Source: Actinomycetota bacterium (GTDB lineage Bacteria; Actinomycetota; Acidimicrobiia; Actinomarinales; Actinomarinaceae). Taken from it: DNA of 38,476 nt. Position 1 is the stretch's first letter. The number at the start of each line of letters is the position of its first letter. This document shows, piece by piece, positions 18,251 to 27,435 of the stretch. The notes under the pieces are model-generated. The model made no database searches. It was not told the DNA's origin and worked only from the letters and a program-made list of their open reading frames with translations. The stretch lies in NCBI GenBank assembly GCA_027729925.1, contig JAQCEB010000005.1, positions 1 through 38,476 of the forward strand, read 5' to 3'. Position numbers and translations under genes: made by a program.

Positions 18251-18310
18251 TAATTTTTCCCCTTTTTCAACAAATTAATAATAATAAAAAAAATGACTTT
18301 TGTATTGAAT

Positions 18311-19537
18311 TTACTCAACTACCGGACTATTAAAACGTTCGTCATTATCACGTTGATCAAGAGGAACTTTTTTAAGAATTCTGTTTAGTAAAATTGGAGC
18401 GATAACAGTTGTATTTATAACCATCCATATAATTATAGAAATTATTTCCTCAGATATAACTGATGAAAGTGTAGTTGCAGCAACAGCCACAAAAATTAAT
18501 CCAACTTCACCTCTGGGTACCATTCCTATACCAATAATTGATGTGTTCATTCCTTTTCCTAGAGCTCCTAATGCGGATAAGTATTTTCCTACAAATGCTA
18601 ACAAGCTAACCACTGCTCCGTATAAAAATATGTCTAGTGAGGCAAGTACTTTTATATTCACTTCAGAACCTATATAAACAAAAAATATTGGAACTAATAA
18701 ATAATTAAGTGGTTTCAACTCTTCTCTTATTCTGTGAGTCATTCCAGATTCACCTGCCACAACTCCGCCTGCAAATGCTCCAACTATAGGATGTAATCCT
18801 ACAAAGTGTGCAGCAGCTCCAAGTAATGTTGCAAAAATAAAACTGCCTGTTACGAAAGTGCCTGCCGAAGGTATTTTGACAAAAGCATTAAATATTTTTG
18901 GAGAGAGCTTCCTACCTAGTAAAACAACTACTAATAAAAAGCCAATAGCCTTACCACTTATAAATAGTAAATCAATACCTGATAAAGCACCTCCGCTACC
19001 TAATAAACCAGCTACAACCGTTAAGATTAATAATCCAAGTATGTCATCAACCACAGCTGCTCCAATGATTGTTTTAGCTTCTTTAGATTTTAATGCTCCA
19101 AGGTCTCCAAAAACTCTAGCGGTTATACCTACTGAGGTAGCCGTCATTGCAGCACCTACGAACAAAGCTACTTCAAACTGATATTCATTGCCAAGGTTTA
19201 AAGCGTAAATTGCTCCAAAACCAAAAGCAAATGGAGCTATAACTCCAATTAACGCAACAAAAATAGAAGTTGAACCTAGCTGAATAAACTCATCTAATTT
19301 TGTTTCTAAGCCAACTTCAAAAAGTAATAAAACTACACCAATTTCAGCAAGTGTTGAAAACACATCGCCCGGTTGTGCATGAGGTAGTAAACCAAGACCA
19401 TAATATCCTATAATTACTCCAGCAAACAATTCTCCTATAACAGCAGGCTGATGTATTCTTCTCATAATCTCAGCACCAACTTTTGCAGCTACTAAAATTA
19501 CAGAAATTTCAAGAAAATTTTCAATTATTGTTTCCAT
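18311..19537 (-). CDS. Na+/H+ (monovalent cation/proton) antiporter, CPA2/NapA-like
   Basis: A 408-residue, about 12-13-segment cation/proton antiporter. The paired aspartates D164-D165 in AAVVDDILGLL match the DD motif of electrogenic NapA/NhaA-type CPA2 exchangers, and VGITARVFGDLG just before is also typical. There is no C-terminal TrkA-N domain, unlike Kef channels. It probably exchanges Na+ for H+ across the inner membrane. It is upstream of, and in the same direction as, the membrane pyrophosphatase, which suggests joint handling of the ion gradient. It is divergent from an MFS gene across only 46 bases, with no clear promoter picked out. Confidence 0.9.
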   Translation of the reverse strand: METIIENFLEISVILVAAKVGAEIMRRIHQPAVIGELFAGVIIGYYGLGLLPHAQPGDVFSTLAEIGVVLLLFEVGLETKLDEFIQLGSTSIFVALIGVIAPFAFGFGAIYALNLGNEYQFEVALFVGAAMTATSVGITARVFGDLGALKSKEAKTIIGAAVVDDILGLLILTVVAGLLGSGGALSGIDLLFISGKAIGFLLVVVLLGRKLSPKIFNAFVKIPSAGTFVTGSFIFATLLGAAAHFVGLHPIVGAFAGGVVAGESGMTHRIREELKPLNYLLVPIFFVYIGSEVNIKVLASLDIFLYGAVVSLLAFVGKYLSALGALGKGMNTSIIGIGMVPRGEVGLIFVAVAATTLSSVISEEIISIIIWMVINTTVIAPILLNRILKKVPLDQRDNDERFNSPVVE

Positions 19538-19583
19538 AAGAATTTATTTTATATCTAGATAATATAAATGATAAGTTATATAA

Positions 19584-20900
19584 ATGAATGAAAAATCAAA
19601 ATCAAATTTCAATTTTCTTATTTCTGCTTCTGCATTTAGTAATCTTGCAGACGGAATAGCAGGTTTTGCTTATCCTTGGTTGTTTTCACTAATCACTAGA
19701 GACCCTCAGCTTATTTCATTTATCATCGTATGTAGTACATTACCTCATTTAATATTTGTACTATTTGCTGGAGTAATAGCCGATAGATTTAATAGAAAAT
19801 CAATTTTAATTTTTACTCGAGTTGCTCAAATAGTTTTATCAGGTTTTTACATTTTAGTAATATATTTAAATCTTGATTTAATCCCAAAATCAGTACAGAT
19901 TGTAGAACCTGAGTTTAAATCTAAGTTTTTGATAATTACAATTTCTTACATTTTAGCTTTAATATTTGGAGTATTAGAGGTTACTAGAGACAATGCTGCA
20001 CAATCTTTTCTTCCTCAAATTGTAGATAAAGAGAACTTACAAAAAGCAAATGGTAGATTGTTTGGAATAGAATTAGTAAGTAATAATTTTTTGGGTGCAC
20101 CTATTGCAGGTTTTTTAATTGGAATATCTCTAATTACCCCTTTTGTTGCAGATACGATTCTACTAATATTTTCTTCATTTTTTATTTTTAAAATTAAAGG
20201 AAATTTTAAAAGGGAAGATCTTACTAATTCTGAACAGAAAACAATTCCAATGATTAAAGATGGTATTAAGTGGTTAAAATCTCAAACTCTTCTAAAACGA
20301 TTAGCAGCTTATACTGGTTTAGCTAATTTTCTTGGAGCAATGCAGTATCCAATTATGGTTTTATTTGCCCAAGAAATTCTTAATTTAAATTCTGTTCAAT
20401 ATGCATTTTTAGCTTACGGGTCTGCATTAGGTGGGGTATTGGGAAGCTACTTTGCCGATAAAATTAATAATCAACTAAAGGAATCGAAAACTTTATTAAT
20501 TGGAATGTTTTTGTTTTCTATTGGAATGTTTTTACCTTATACAACAAAAAATGCTTTTCTAGTTGCATTTGCTTTTGGGTTAACAAGTTTTGGGTCGATC
20601 ATTTGGAATGTTCAAGCGGTATCAATAAGACAATCCATAATTCCTGATATTTTATTAGGAAGGGTTAATAGTGTTTACAGATTGCTTGCATTGGGCCTAA
20701 CGCCAATTGGTGCTTTTGTCGGTGGTACAATTGTCAAGTTAACAGAATCTAACTTCAGCAGAGAATTTGCACTTAGAATTCCTTTTTTATTAGCAGGTAT
20801 TTTTATGCTGGTTATTTTCTTGACTGCATTAAAACTTCTTTCACAAAATCTGATTGATAAAACGAAAAATAATGCTTTAAATCAAATTTCTGAAGATTAA
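19584..20900 (+). CDS. MFS transporter, DHA3-like
   Basis: A 438-residue major facilitator with about 12 membrane segments. Motif A is clear as GVIADRFNRKSIL between segments 2 and 3, and the pattern of NLADGIAGFAYPWL at the start resembles the EntS/macrolide-efflux (DHA3) group. It is probably a distant paralogue of the transporter upstream of tmk, given the same motif A and domain layout. It ends 15 bases before leuC, so the three genes may form one transcript; a link to branched-chain amino acid or metabolite export is only a suggestion from position. Confidence 0.87.
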   Translation: MNEKSKSNFNFLISASAFSNLADGIAGFAYPWLFSLITRDPQLISFIIVCSTLPHLIFVLFAGVIADRFNRKSILIFTRVAQIVLSGFYILVIYLNLDLIPKSVQIVEPEFKSKFLIITISYILALIFGVLEVTRDNAAQSFLPQIVDKENLQKANGRLFGIELVSNNFLGAPIAGFLIGISLITPFVADTILLIFSSFFIFKIKGNFKREDLTNSEQKTIPMIKDGIKWLKSQTLLKRLAAYTGLANFLGAMQYPIMVLFAQEILNLNSVQYAFLAYGSALGGVLGSYFADKINNQLKESKTLLIGMFLFSIGMFLPYTTKNAFLVAFAFGLTSFGSIIWNVQAVSIRQSIIPDILLGRVNSVYRLLALGLTPIGAFVGGTIVKLTESNFSREFALRIPFLLAGIFMLVIFLTALKLLSQNLIDKTKNNALNQISED

Positions 20901-20915
20901 GATAGAAATTTAGAG

Positions 20916-22313
20916 ATGTCAAAAACACTTTTTGAAAAAATTTGGGAAAATCATTTAGTTGCTTCTGTAGATGAAAGTACAAATTTAGTATTTATAGATT
21001 TACATTTAGTTCATGAAGTAACATCACCTCAAGCTTTTGATAGCTTAAGAATTGCTGGTAGAAAAGTTAAGCATCCTGAATTAACCCTTGCAACTGTAGA
21101 CCATGGTGTACCTACTTCAAATAGAGTTTTAGGAATCAAAGATCCGCTCTCAAAAATTCAGATTGATGCTTTAGATAATAATTGCAAAGAATTTGGGGTA
21201 ACACTTTTTGGTATTAATGACCCTAGACAAGGAATTGTCCATGTGATTGGTCCGGAACAAGGATTAACACAACCTGGAATGACAATAGTCTGTGGAGATA
21301 GTCATACAGCTACCCATGGTGCGTTTGGTGCACTTGCATTTGGTATAGGAACTTCTGAAGTGGAGCATGTTCTTGCAACCCAAACTCTTGCTATGGAAAA
21401 ACCAAAAACGATGAAAGTCGAAGTTACTGGAATGTTATCCAAAGGAGTTGGTCCTAAGGATTTAATACTTGGAATTATAAGAAAAATTGGTACTGGAGGT
21501 GGTGCGGGTCATGTAATCGAATACACGGGTGAAGCAATAAAAAATATGAGTATGGAAAATCGAATGACTATATGCAATATGAGTATAGAAGGCGGAGCGA
21601 GAGCTGGAATGATTGCACCAGACGAAATTACTTTTAATTATCTTAAAAACAAAAACTACGCTCCTAAATATGAGGATTGGGATGATGCAATATCTGAATG
21701 GTCAGAATTATATTCAGATATAGATGCAATTTTTGATAAAACAATAATTATTGATGCGTCAGAGATAGAACCTTCTATATCTTGGGGTACTAATCCATCA
21801 CAAATTATTTTTGTAAATGATGTAATTCCAAAACCTGATGATTTTGAAAATGAAAGTGAGCAAGAAGCAGCTAAGAGAGCTCTAGAATATATGGATTTAA
21901 AACCTGGTCAAAAAATAAATGAAATTTCTTTAGACAGAGTGTTTATAGGTAGCTGTACAAATGGCAGAATAGAAGATTTAAGAGCAGCTGCTGAGATTGT
22001 AAAAGGAAAGAAGGTTTTTCAAAACATAAATGCTATGGTCGTGCCCGGCTCTACAGTAGTTAAAAAACAGGCTGAAGATGAAGGATTAGACAAGATTTTT
22101 ATTGATGCTGGTTTTGATTGGAGAGAGGCGGGATGCTCAATGTGTCTTGGTATGAATCCTGATATTCTTTTGCCTGGAGAAAGATGTGCTTCAACATCTA
22201 ATCGAAATTATGAAGGAAGACAAGGTGTCGGTGGCAGAACTCACTTAGTAAGCCCTGTTATGGCTGCTGCAGCTGCGATACATGGACATTTTATTGACAT
22301 AAGAAATATTTAA
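20916..22313 (+). CDS. leuC: 3-isopropylmalate dehydratase large subunit
   Basis: LeuC with LeuD isomerises 2-isopropylmalate to 3-isopropylmalate in leucine synthesis. The 465-residue protein has the three [4Fe-4S] cysteines of the aconitase family: C347 in IGSCTNG and C407/C410 in AGCSMCLG. The early VDHGVPT and CGDSHTATHGAFG motifs and the late RNYEGRQG motif are also present. Length is that of the bacterial two-subunit enzyme. Its stop is immediately followed by the leuD ATG with no gap. leuA and leuB are not in the window. Confidence 0.97.
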   Translation: MSKTLFEKIWENHLVASVDESTNLVFIDLHLVHEVTSPQAFDSLRIAGRKVKHPELTLATVDHGVPTSNRVLGIKDPLSKIQIDALDNNCKEFGVTLFGINDPRQGIVHVIGPEQGLTQPGMTIVCGDSHTATHGAFGALAFGIGTSEVEHVLATQTLAMEKPKTMKVEVTGMLSKGVGPKDLILGIIRKIGTGGGAGHVIEYTGEAIKNMSMENRMTICNMSIEGGARAGMIAPDEITFNYLKNKNYAPKYEDWDDAISEWSELYSDIDAIFDKTIIIDASEIEPSISWGTNPSQIIFVNDVIPKPDDFENESEQEAAKRALEYMDLKPGQKINEISLDRVFIGSCTNGRIEDLRAAAEIVKGKKVFQNINAMVVPGSTVVKKQAEDEGLDKIFIDAGFDWREAGCSMCLGMNPDILLPGERCASTSNRNYEGRQGVGGRTHLVSPVMAAAAAIHGHFIDIRNI

Positions 22314-22901
22314 ATGAAAAAAATCAATACTTTTAAATCAACAATGCTTCCTCTAGCCATGTCAAATGTTGATACAGATCAAATTATGCCAAAACAATTT
22401 TTAAAAAGAGTTGAAAGGACTGGATATGGTGAATTTTTATTTTTTGACTGGAAAAAAGATCCTTCATTTGTATTAAACAATGAAAAATATCGAGATGCAA
22501 AAGTTTTGATAGCAGGAGATAATTTTGGGACAGGATCTTCAAGAGAACATGCACCATGGGGTTTACAAGATTGGGGTTTCGATGCAATTATATCAACAAA
22601 ATTTGCAGACATATTTAGGTTAAATTCTATAAATATAGGTTTAATCCCTATTGAAACTACAAAGCAAAATGTTGATTATTTGTTTGAACAAATCGAAGAA
22701 GATCCTAAATGTAATATTGAAATTTCAGTAGAAAACAAATCTGTTAGGTGCAAAAATTTAGAGTTTAATTTTCAATTAGATGAATTTTCACAAAACAGAA
22801 TTTTGAATGGTTTAGACAAGATTGATTTCAGCCTCAAATATTCAGAAGAGATCCAGAAATTTTTTAACAATCGTAAGCCTTGGAAGCCTAAATTAACTTA
22901 G
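22314..22901 (+). CDS. leuD: 3-isopropylmalate dehydratase small subunit
   Basis: The swivelling small subunit that completes the LeuCD active site. The 195-residue protein contains NVDTDQIMPKQFL near residues 18-30 and GDNFGTGSSREHAPW near 63-77, the substrate-binding segments of the family. Length is normal for bacterial LeuD. The ATG begins directly after the leuC stop, so production of the two subunits is probably coupled. The last 14 bases overlap the convergent alanine dehydrogenase gene. Confidence 0.97.
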   Translation: MKKINTFKSTMLPLAMSNVDTDQIMPKQFLKRVERTGYGEFLFFDWKKDPSFVLNNEKYRDAKVLIAGDNFGTGSSREHAPWGLQDWGFDAIISTKFADIFRLNSINIGLIPIETTKQNVDYLFEQIEEDPKCNIEISVENKSVRCKNLEFNFQLDEFSQNRILNGLDKIDFSLKYSEEIQKFFNNRKPWKPKLT

Positions 22902-23991
22902 ATAAAGTAAGACTTAAACTTTCAGCAACTTCCTCAGAAAGTAATAATCCATTGTAAAGTTGTAGTGAACTATTTAAATTTGGATTATTTCTATACTTCT
23001 CAAACCAATCTTCTTCAAGCAAATGCCCCACATAATTCTGTAATGAATTAGAAAGTTCAATTGAAGATGTTTTAGGAACAGCTCCAGGGAGATTGGCAAT
23101 AGCTGATAATATAATTCCATTTCTATTTTCATATGGTTCAGAATGTGAGTTTGAAGCAACACCTTCGACACAGCCTCCTTGGTCAATTGCAACATCAATA
23201 ACAACTGACCCTTTTTGCATATGAGAAAGATCTTCATTTGTTATAACAACTGGAGGTCTTTTACCTGGAACTAATACGGCACCGATTAATAAATCTGCAT
23301 CTCTTATTGCTTTAGTGGCTTCTTGGGTATTACTCAGGTAAGTATTTATTTTATCACCATAGGTTTTTTTAAGACTTTCTAAAGTTTCACCCTTAATATC
23401 AATAGCATTTACTTTTGCTCCAATTTGTATTGATTTTTTAATTGAACTTTGACCTACTATTCCACAACCTACTACAGTCACAGTTCCATTTTGTTTACTA
23501 CTTATCGAAGATAGAAGTAATCCTTTACCCCCAGAATTAAATTCTAAAAATTGCATACCTTTTTGAACTGCAAGATTTCCTGCAATTTTAGACATTGGAA
23601 TTAATAATGGATATTCATCTTCCTCTTTAATCATCTCAGTGGCAATACCAGTTACTTTCAGCTCTAAAAGTTTTTTAGTTAGCATTAGATTTGAAGCTAA
23701 ATGTAAATAGCCAAATAAAACATGATCGGATTTAATTCTGTTGAACTCCTCTTCTTGAGGTTCTTTAACTTTACAAATTATCTCAGAAATTTCGTATAAC
23801 TCATCTGCTGTATTTACGATTTTTGCTCCCGCTTTTACATATTCTTCATCAGTAAATCCTGAACTAAGACCCGCATTAGATTCTACGAAAATATCGGCTT
23901 GACCAGTAAATTGTGTTATATGTTCGGGTATTAAGCTAACCCTTCCTTCGTCTTTTTTAACTTCTTTAGGAATGCCTAGTTTTTTAATCAT
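22888..23991 (-). CDS. ald: Alanine dehydrogenase
   Basis: The 367-residue protein matches NAD-dependent alanine dehydrogenase, which reversibly deaminates L-alanine to pyruvate and ammonia. The N-terminal IGIPKE-like start (LGIPKEVKKDEGRVS), the CKVKEPQ lysine and the FGYLHLAS histidine of the substrate site, and the Rossmann loop VVGCGIVGQ are all present. The family is close to pyridine nucleotide transhydrogenase alpha subunit and saccharopine dehydrogenase, but the length and lack of a membrane extension favour Ald. It overlaps the upstream indoleamine dioxygenase gene by eight bases. That suggests a tryptophan-kynurenine-alanine link, although no kynureninase is visible here. Confidence 0.92.
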   Translation of the reverse strand: MIKKLGIPKEVKKDEGRVSLIPEHITQFTGQADIFVESNAGLSSGFTDEEYVKAGAKIVNTADELYEISEIICKVKEPQEEEFNRIKSDHVLFGYLHLASNLMLTKKLLELKVTGIATEMIKEEDEYPLLIPMSKIAGNLAVQKGMQFLEFNSGGKGLLLSSISSKQNGTVTVVGCGIVGQSSIKKSIQIGAKVNAIDIKGETLESLKKTYGDKINTYLSNTQEATKAIRDADLLIGAVLVPGKRPPVVITNEDLSHMQKGSVVIDVAIDQGGCVEGVASNSHSEPYENRNGIILSAIANLPGAVPKTSSIELSNSLQNYVGHLLEEDWFEKYRNNPNLNSSLQLYNGLLLSEEVAESLSLTLSKLI

Positions 23992-25105
23992 TACTTGGAA
24001 CAGTTTCTTGTAAATGCTTATCTAAGTATTTCATAAATGGTGTTCCGCCGGTACCTACAATATTTGAATTAGAGTTGTTTGTTAAAGATTGTTCAAATAT
24101 ATAAACTCTTGCATACTCAAGATGCTTGTTACGAAAGATATGTACTTGTTCAATTATTGAATTCAATATTTCAACATGAGAGTGGTCCAAATTTTTTACA
24201 ATTTCTTTCCTATTATTCATAGACCACTGATCTAATTCATTCAATAAGACTCTGTGCTCTTTTGGCATGTAGGTTCTCATTTCATCTAGATACTCTCTCA
24301 GTGGGTCGTTAGAGTGTGTTACCCCTAACAACGCATCTAGCATTGGCACAATAGAACTTTGTGCTCCTGTTTCACCTCTAAATGAAACAGGTTTGTTTCC
24401 GTACTCTTCAACTCCTTCATAAATTACTCCATTAGGAGTAGCTGGATTATTTTTCCAACCGAAAATATAAGGTCGAACTCTGTTGTAGTAGATGAAAGGA
24501 TCGCATTTTTCAGGCATTCTATTCATAATTTCATTTATTTTTTTTATACTATTTAAAGCAATTTGTAATTTTTCAATTTCAAATGAACCGTTAAAAAAAT
24601 AATCCTTCAAACTTCCTAGAATATGCTTTGCTTCATGTTCTATCGCTACATGAATCATGATGAACCAATCTTCGTCAACACCTCCTAAAAAATTTTGCAA
24701 AATTTCAATATTTTCAAGTTCAAAAGGTTTTTCTTTATTTAACAATCGCCAATTATTCAATGCATATGAAGCATATGAGAGGATTGGAGGCCTATCAAGT
24801 TGTTGAGCTATTTTATGCCAAGTTAACGCTATTTGTTCTGGAATAATATTTTCTTCATTTTTCTTACCCCACATATAAGCGTGGCCAATATAAGAATAAA
24901 GAAGCATAGCCCTTTCAAGTTGGCTAGAGTTTAAATTTGATATATCTTTATGAATTTCAAGTTTTAAAACACTTTCTTCTATCTGCTCATTGCCAAGTAC
25001 CTTAGGTAATTGATTAGCCAAATTTTCAACGTCTTCAAAGCCTTCAGGAAGATTTTCTGAAATTTCTTTTGGTATAAATCCCATATCTAAAATTTCTAGG
25101 TTCAT
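23984..25105 (-). CDS. Indoleamine 2,3-dioxygenase-like heme protein
   Basis: A 373-residue member of the IDO family, which opens the indole ring of L-tryptophan to N-formylkynurenine using heme and O2. Diagnostic segments are YNRVRPYIFGW, FRGETGAQSSIVPMLDALLG and the C-terminal GTGGTPFM. The likely proximal heme ligand is H328 in RNKHLEYARVYI, aligning with the HLxxVxKYI motif of animal IDO. It is all-helical and predicted cytoplasmic. It is the first gene of a two-gene unit with ald. A preference for tryptophan over other indoles cannot be shown from the sequence; some bacterial IDO homologues have weak activity. Confidence 0.88.
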   Translation of the reverse strand: MNLEILDMGFIPKEISENLPEGFEDVENLANQLPKVLGNEQIEESVLKLEIHKDISNLNSSQLERAMLLYSYIGHAYMWGKKNEENIIPEQIALTWHKIAQQLDRPPILSYASYALNNWRLLNKEKPFELENIEILQNFLGGVDEDWFIMIHVAIEHEAKHILGSLKDYFFNGSFEIEKLQIALNSIKKINEIMNRMPEKCDPFIYYNRVRPYIFGWKNNPATPNGVIYEGVEEYGNKPVSFRGETGAQSSIVPMLDALLGVTHSNDPLREYLDEMRTYMPKEHRVLLNELDQWSMNNRKEIVKNLDHSHVEILNSIIEQVHIFRNKHLEYARVYIFEQSLTNNSNSNIVGTGGTPFMKYLDKHLQETVPSND

Positions 25106-25166
25106 TTCATCTCCAGTTTACAAAATTTTTACTATCAGATTCAATGGTAAACTATCTTTAAATAAG

Positions 25167-26660
25167 ATGGGAAAAAAATTTTTTTTAATATTAGGTAATC
25201 AATTATTTAATCCTTCAATCCTAAAAAAACTAAATTGTGATGAGGTATTTATGGCTGAAGATGAAGGTTTGTGTACTTATGTAAAACATCATAAATTAAA
25301 ATTATTGTTTTTTCTTACTGCAATGAGGGATTATAAAAACGAACTTGAAAATAATAATATTAAAGTTAACTACTTCAAGTTAGATGAAAGATCAGATTTT
25401 AAAAATTATGTTGATTTTTTTGTAAGTTATCTGAATAAAAGAAAAATTGATAAAATTCATATGTTTCATATTGAGGATAAATTTCTTGAAATTGAAATAA
25501 TAAATAAACTTCAAAAAAATAATATTTCTTTTCAAATTGAAAAAAACCCTAATTTTATATTTACCCCTGAGGAGTTCAACAGCTTTACTAAATCTACAAA
25601 AGTTTATCGTATGGTTTCTTTTTACAAACAATCAAGAACAAAATTAAATATACTTTTAGACGAAAATATGAATCCACTTGGTGGGAAATGGTCGTTTGAT
25701 GAAGAAAACAGAAAAAAAATTCCAAAAAATAAATTACTTCCCACAGAAATACAACATAAACCTAGTGTAAATTTGAAAGAAGTTAAAAACTTAATTTCAA
25801 AAAGGTTTAGTAAACATCCTGGAGAATTAGAAAATGTTTGGTTTCCTACAACTAGAAAACAATCCGAGCAACATTTAGATTTCTTTCTAGAAAAAAAATA
25901 TTTGCACTTCGGAGACTATGAAGATGCCGTAGTAGAAAATACAAATTTTTTATTTCATAGTTCAATAAGTCCAATGTTAAATGTAGGGCTTTTAGACCCA
26001 AATAAAGTGGTGAAAAAAGCCTTACGGTTTGGTAAAGAAAATAATATTCCTATCAATTCTATTGAAGGTTTTATAAGACAAATTATTGGTTGGCGAGAAT
26101 TTGTTAGAGGAATTTATCAAGCAAAAGGAGAACTCCAATATAATTCAAATTTTTGGAATCATAACAATAAACTAAGTGAATCTTGGTATAAAGGAACTAC
26201 TGGATTAGAACCTCTTGACGACATAATAAAATCTGTTAACAAAGATGGTTATACACACCATATCCCTCGGTTGATGATTTTAAGTAATATTATGAATCTT
26301 TCGAGAATTCACCCAAAAGAAATCTATAAATGGTTTATGGAGATGTTTATTGATTCATCTGATTGGGTTATGGTACCCAATGTTTTTGGAATGGCAACAT
26401 ATTCGGACGGTGGTTTAATGTCAACAAAACCCTACACATGTGGTTCAAACTATATCTTAAAAATGAGTAATTATTCGAGAGGTGATTGGTGTGATGTTGT
26501 TGATGGTCTTTATTGGAAATTTACTGAAGACAATTTAGAATTTTATAAATCTAATCCACGACTTTCTGTATTGTCTAAAAATTTAGAAAGGATGAATCCC
26601 GAGAGAAAAAAAGATATCTTTCAAAAAGCTGAAAATTTTATTTCAAATAATACTAAATAG
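25167..26660 (+). CDS. PhrB/DPRP-family photolyase-cryptochrome lacking iron-sulfur cysteines
   Basis: A 497-residue member of the deoxyribodipyrimidine photolyase-related (FeS-BCP, PhrB-like) family: a Rossmann domain starting FFLILGNQLF, then a helical FAD domain with SISPMLNVGLLDP, GFIRQIIGWREF, HHIPRLM, VPNVFGMATYSDGG and TKPY. Characterised family members repair (6-4) lesions and bind a [4Fe-4S] cluster with four Cys. The whole protein has only four Cys (C24, C36, C425, C442). The usual CxxC loop after KMSxY is replaced by a shorter NYSRGDWCDVVDG stretch (residues 435-447), and the earlier ligand position before HHIPRLM has no Cys. The cluster is therefore probably absent. It is divergent from IDO and convergent with the glycerophosphodiesterase. 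Confidence 0.9.
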   Translation: MGKKFFLILGNQLFNPSILKKLNCDEVFMAEDEGLCTYVKHHKLKLLFFLTAMRDYKNELENNNIKVNYFKLDERSDFKNYVDFFVSYLNKRKIDKIHMFHIEDKFLEIEIINKLQKNNISFQIEKNPNFIFTPEEFNSFTKSTKVYRMVSFYKQSRTKLNILLDENMNPLGGKWSFDEENRKKIPKNKLLPTEIQHKPSVNLKEVKNLISKRFSKHPGELENVWFPTTRKQSEQHLDFFLEKKYLHFGDYEDAVVENTNFLFHSSISPMLNVGLLDPNKVVKKALRFGKENNIPINSIEGFIRQIIGWREFVRGIYQAKGELQYNSNFWNHNNKLSESWYKGTTGLEPLDDIIKSVNKDGYTHHIPRLMILSNIMNLSRIHPKEIYKWFMEMFIDSSDWVMVPNVFGMATYSDGGLMSTKPYTCGSNYILKMSNYSRGDWCDVVDGLYWKFTEDNLEFYKSNPRLSVLSKNLERMNPERKKDIFQKAENFISNNTK

Positions 26661-27435
26661 TTTTAGCTATATGGTTTCTAAAAATAATTGGGTCATCGGT
26701 TATTACACCATCACATCCAGTATTCAAAACTTCATCAAACTCTTGAATTGTATTAACCGCCCAAACATGGAGTTGTAATTTATTCAATGTACAAAAATTA
26801 ACTAATTTTTTTGAATACACTTTTAACCCCCTCCATATGTAAGGAGCTTGTAGTGCAGCAATACCTAAATCTCTTTTTTTAATTCTTGTAAACTTAGCTA
26901 TAAAATTTTCTCTAAAACTACCTGAAGTTAACACCTGTCCTTTAGAAACTTTTCTAAACTCATCTAATCGCTTAGGACTAAATGAAGAAACTAAAACTCG
27001 GTTTAAGGAATTCGTTTTTTTTAGTATTTTAAAAAGCTTTTCAGCCATTCCAGCTTGTTTTAAATCTAGATTAAATTTTAAATTTGAATAATTTACTAAA
27101 GCGTCTTCTAATCTTACAAATTCTGTTGACTTTTCTGGTTGATTATTTGATTGATAGAACTTATATCCAGCATTAATTTTTTGGACCTCATGCCAAGTAA
27201 ATTCGTTTACTTTGCCTGTTACATTAGTAGTTCTATCAAAAGTATCATCATGGTGTAAAAATATGACACCGTCTTTAGACATTCTTAAATCAGTTTCAAA
27301 ATGAGAAAATTTTTCAGCACTTATAAAGTTGAGTCCGTCCAAAGTATTCTCTGGTACAACTTTAGCTCCACCTCTGTGTGGAATGATAAGTGGTTTATCA
27401 CCTGAAAAATATTGGTGATTAACCTGCAACTCCAC
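26653..27435 (-). CDS. Glycerophosphodiester phosphodiesterase
   Basis: A 260-residue GDPD-family TIM barrel that hydrolyses glycerophosphodiesters to glycerol-3-phosphate and an alcohol. Signatures are PHRGG near residue 19 (catalytic His), PENT (metal Glu), FETDLRMSKDG (two acidic metal ligands) and FLHHDD (second catalytic His), in the right order. There is no signal peptide, so it is probably cytoplasmic. The start taken is GTG at 27435 inside the end of tldE (17-base overlap); no ATG is near. It is last in the tldD-tldE unit. Confidence 0.92.
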   Translation of the reverse strand: MELQVNHQYFSGDKPLIIPHRGGAKVVPENTLDGLNFISAEKFSHFETDLRMSKDGVIFLHHDDTFDRTTNVTGKVNEFTWHEVQKINAGYKFYQSNNQPEKSTEFVRLEDALVNYSNLKFNLDLKQAGMAEKLFKILKKTNSLNRVLVSSFSPKRLDEFRKVSKGQVLTSGSFRENFIAKFTRIKKRDLGIAALQAPYIWRGLKVYSKKLVNFCTLNKLQLHVWAVNTIQEFDEVLNTGCDGVITDDPIIFRNHIAKTI

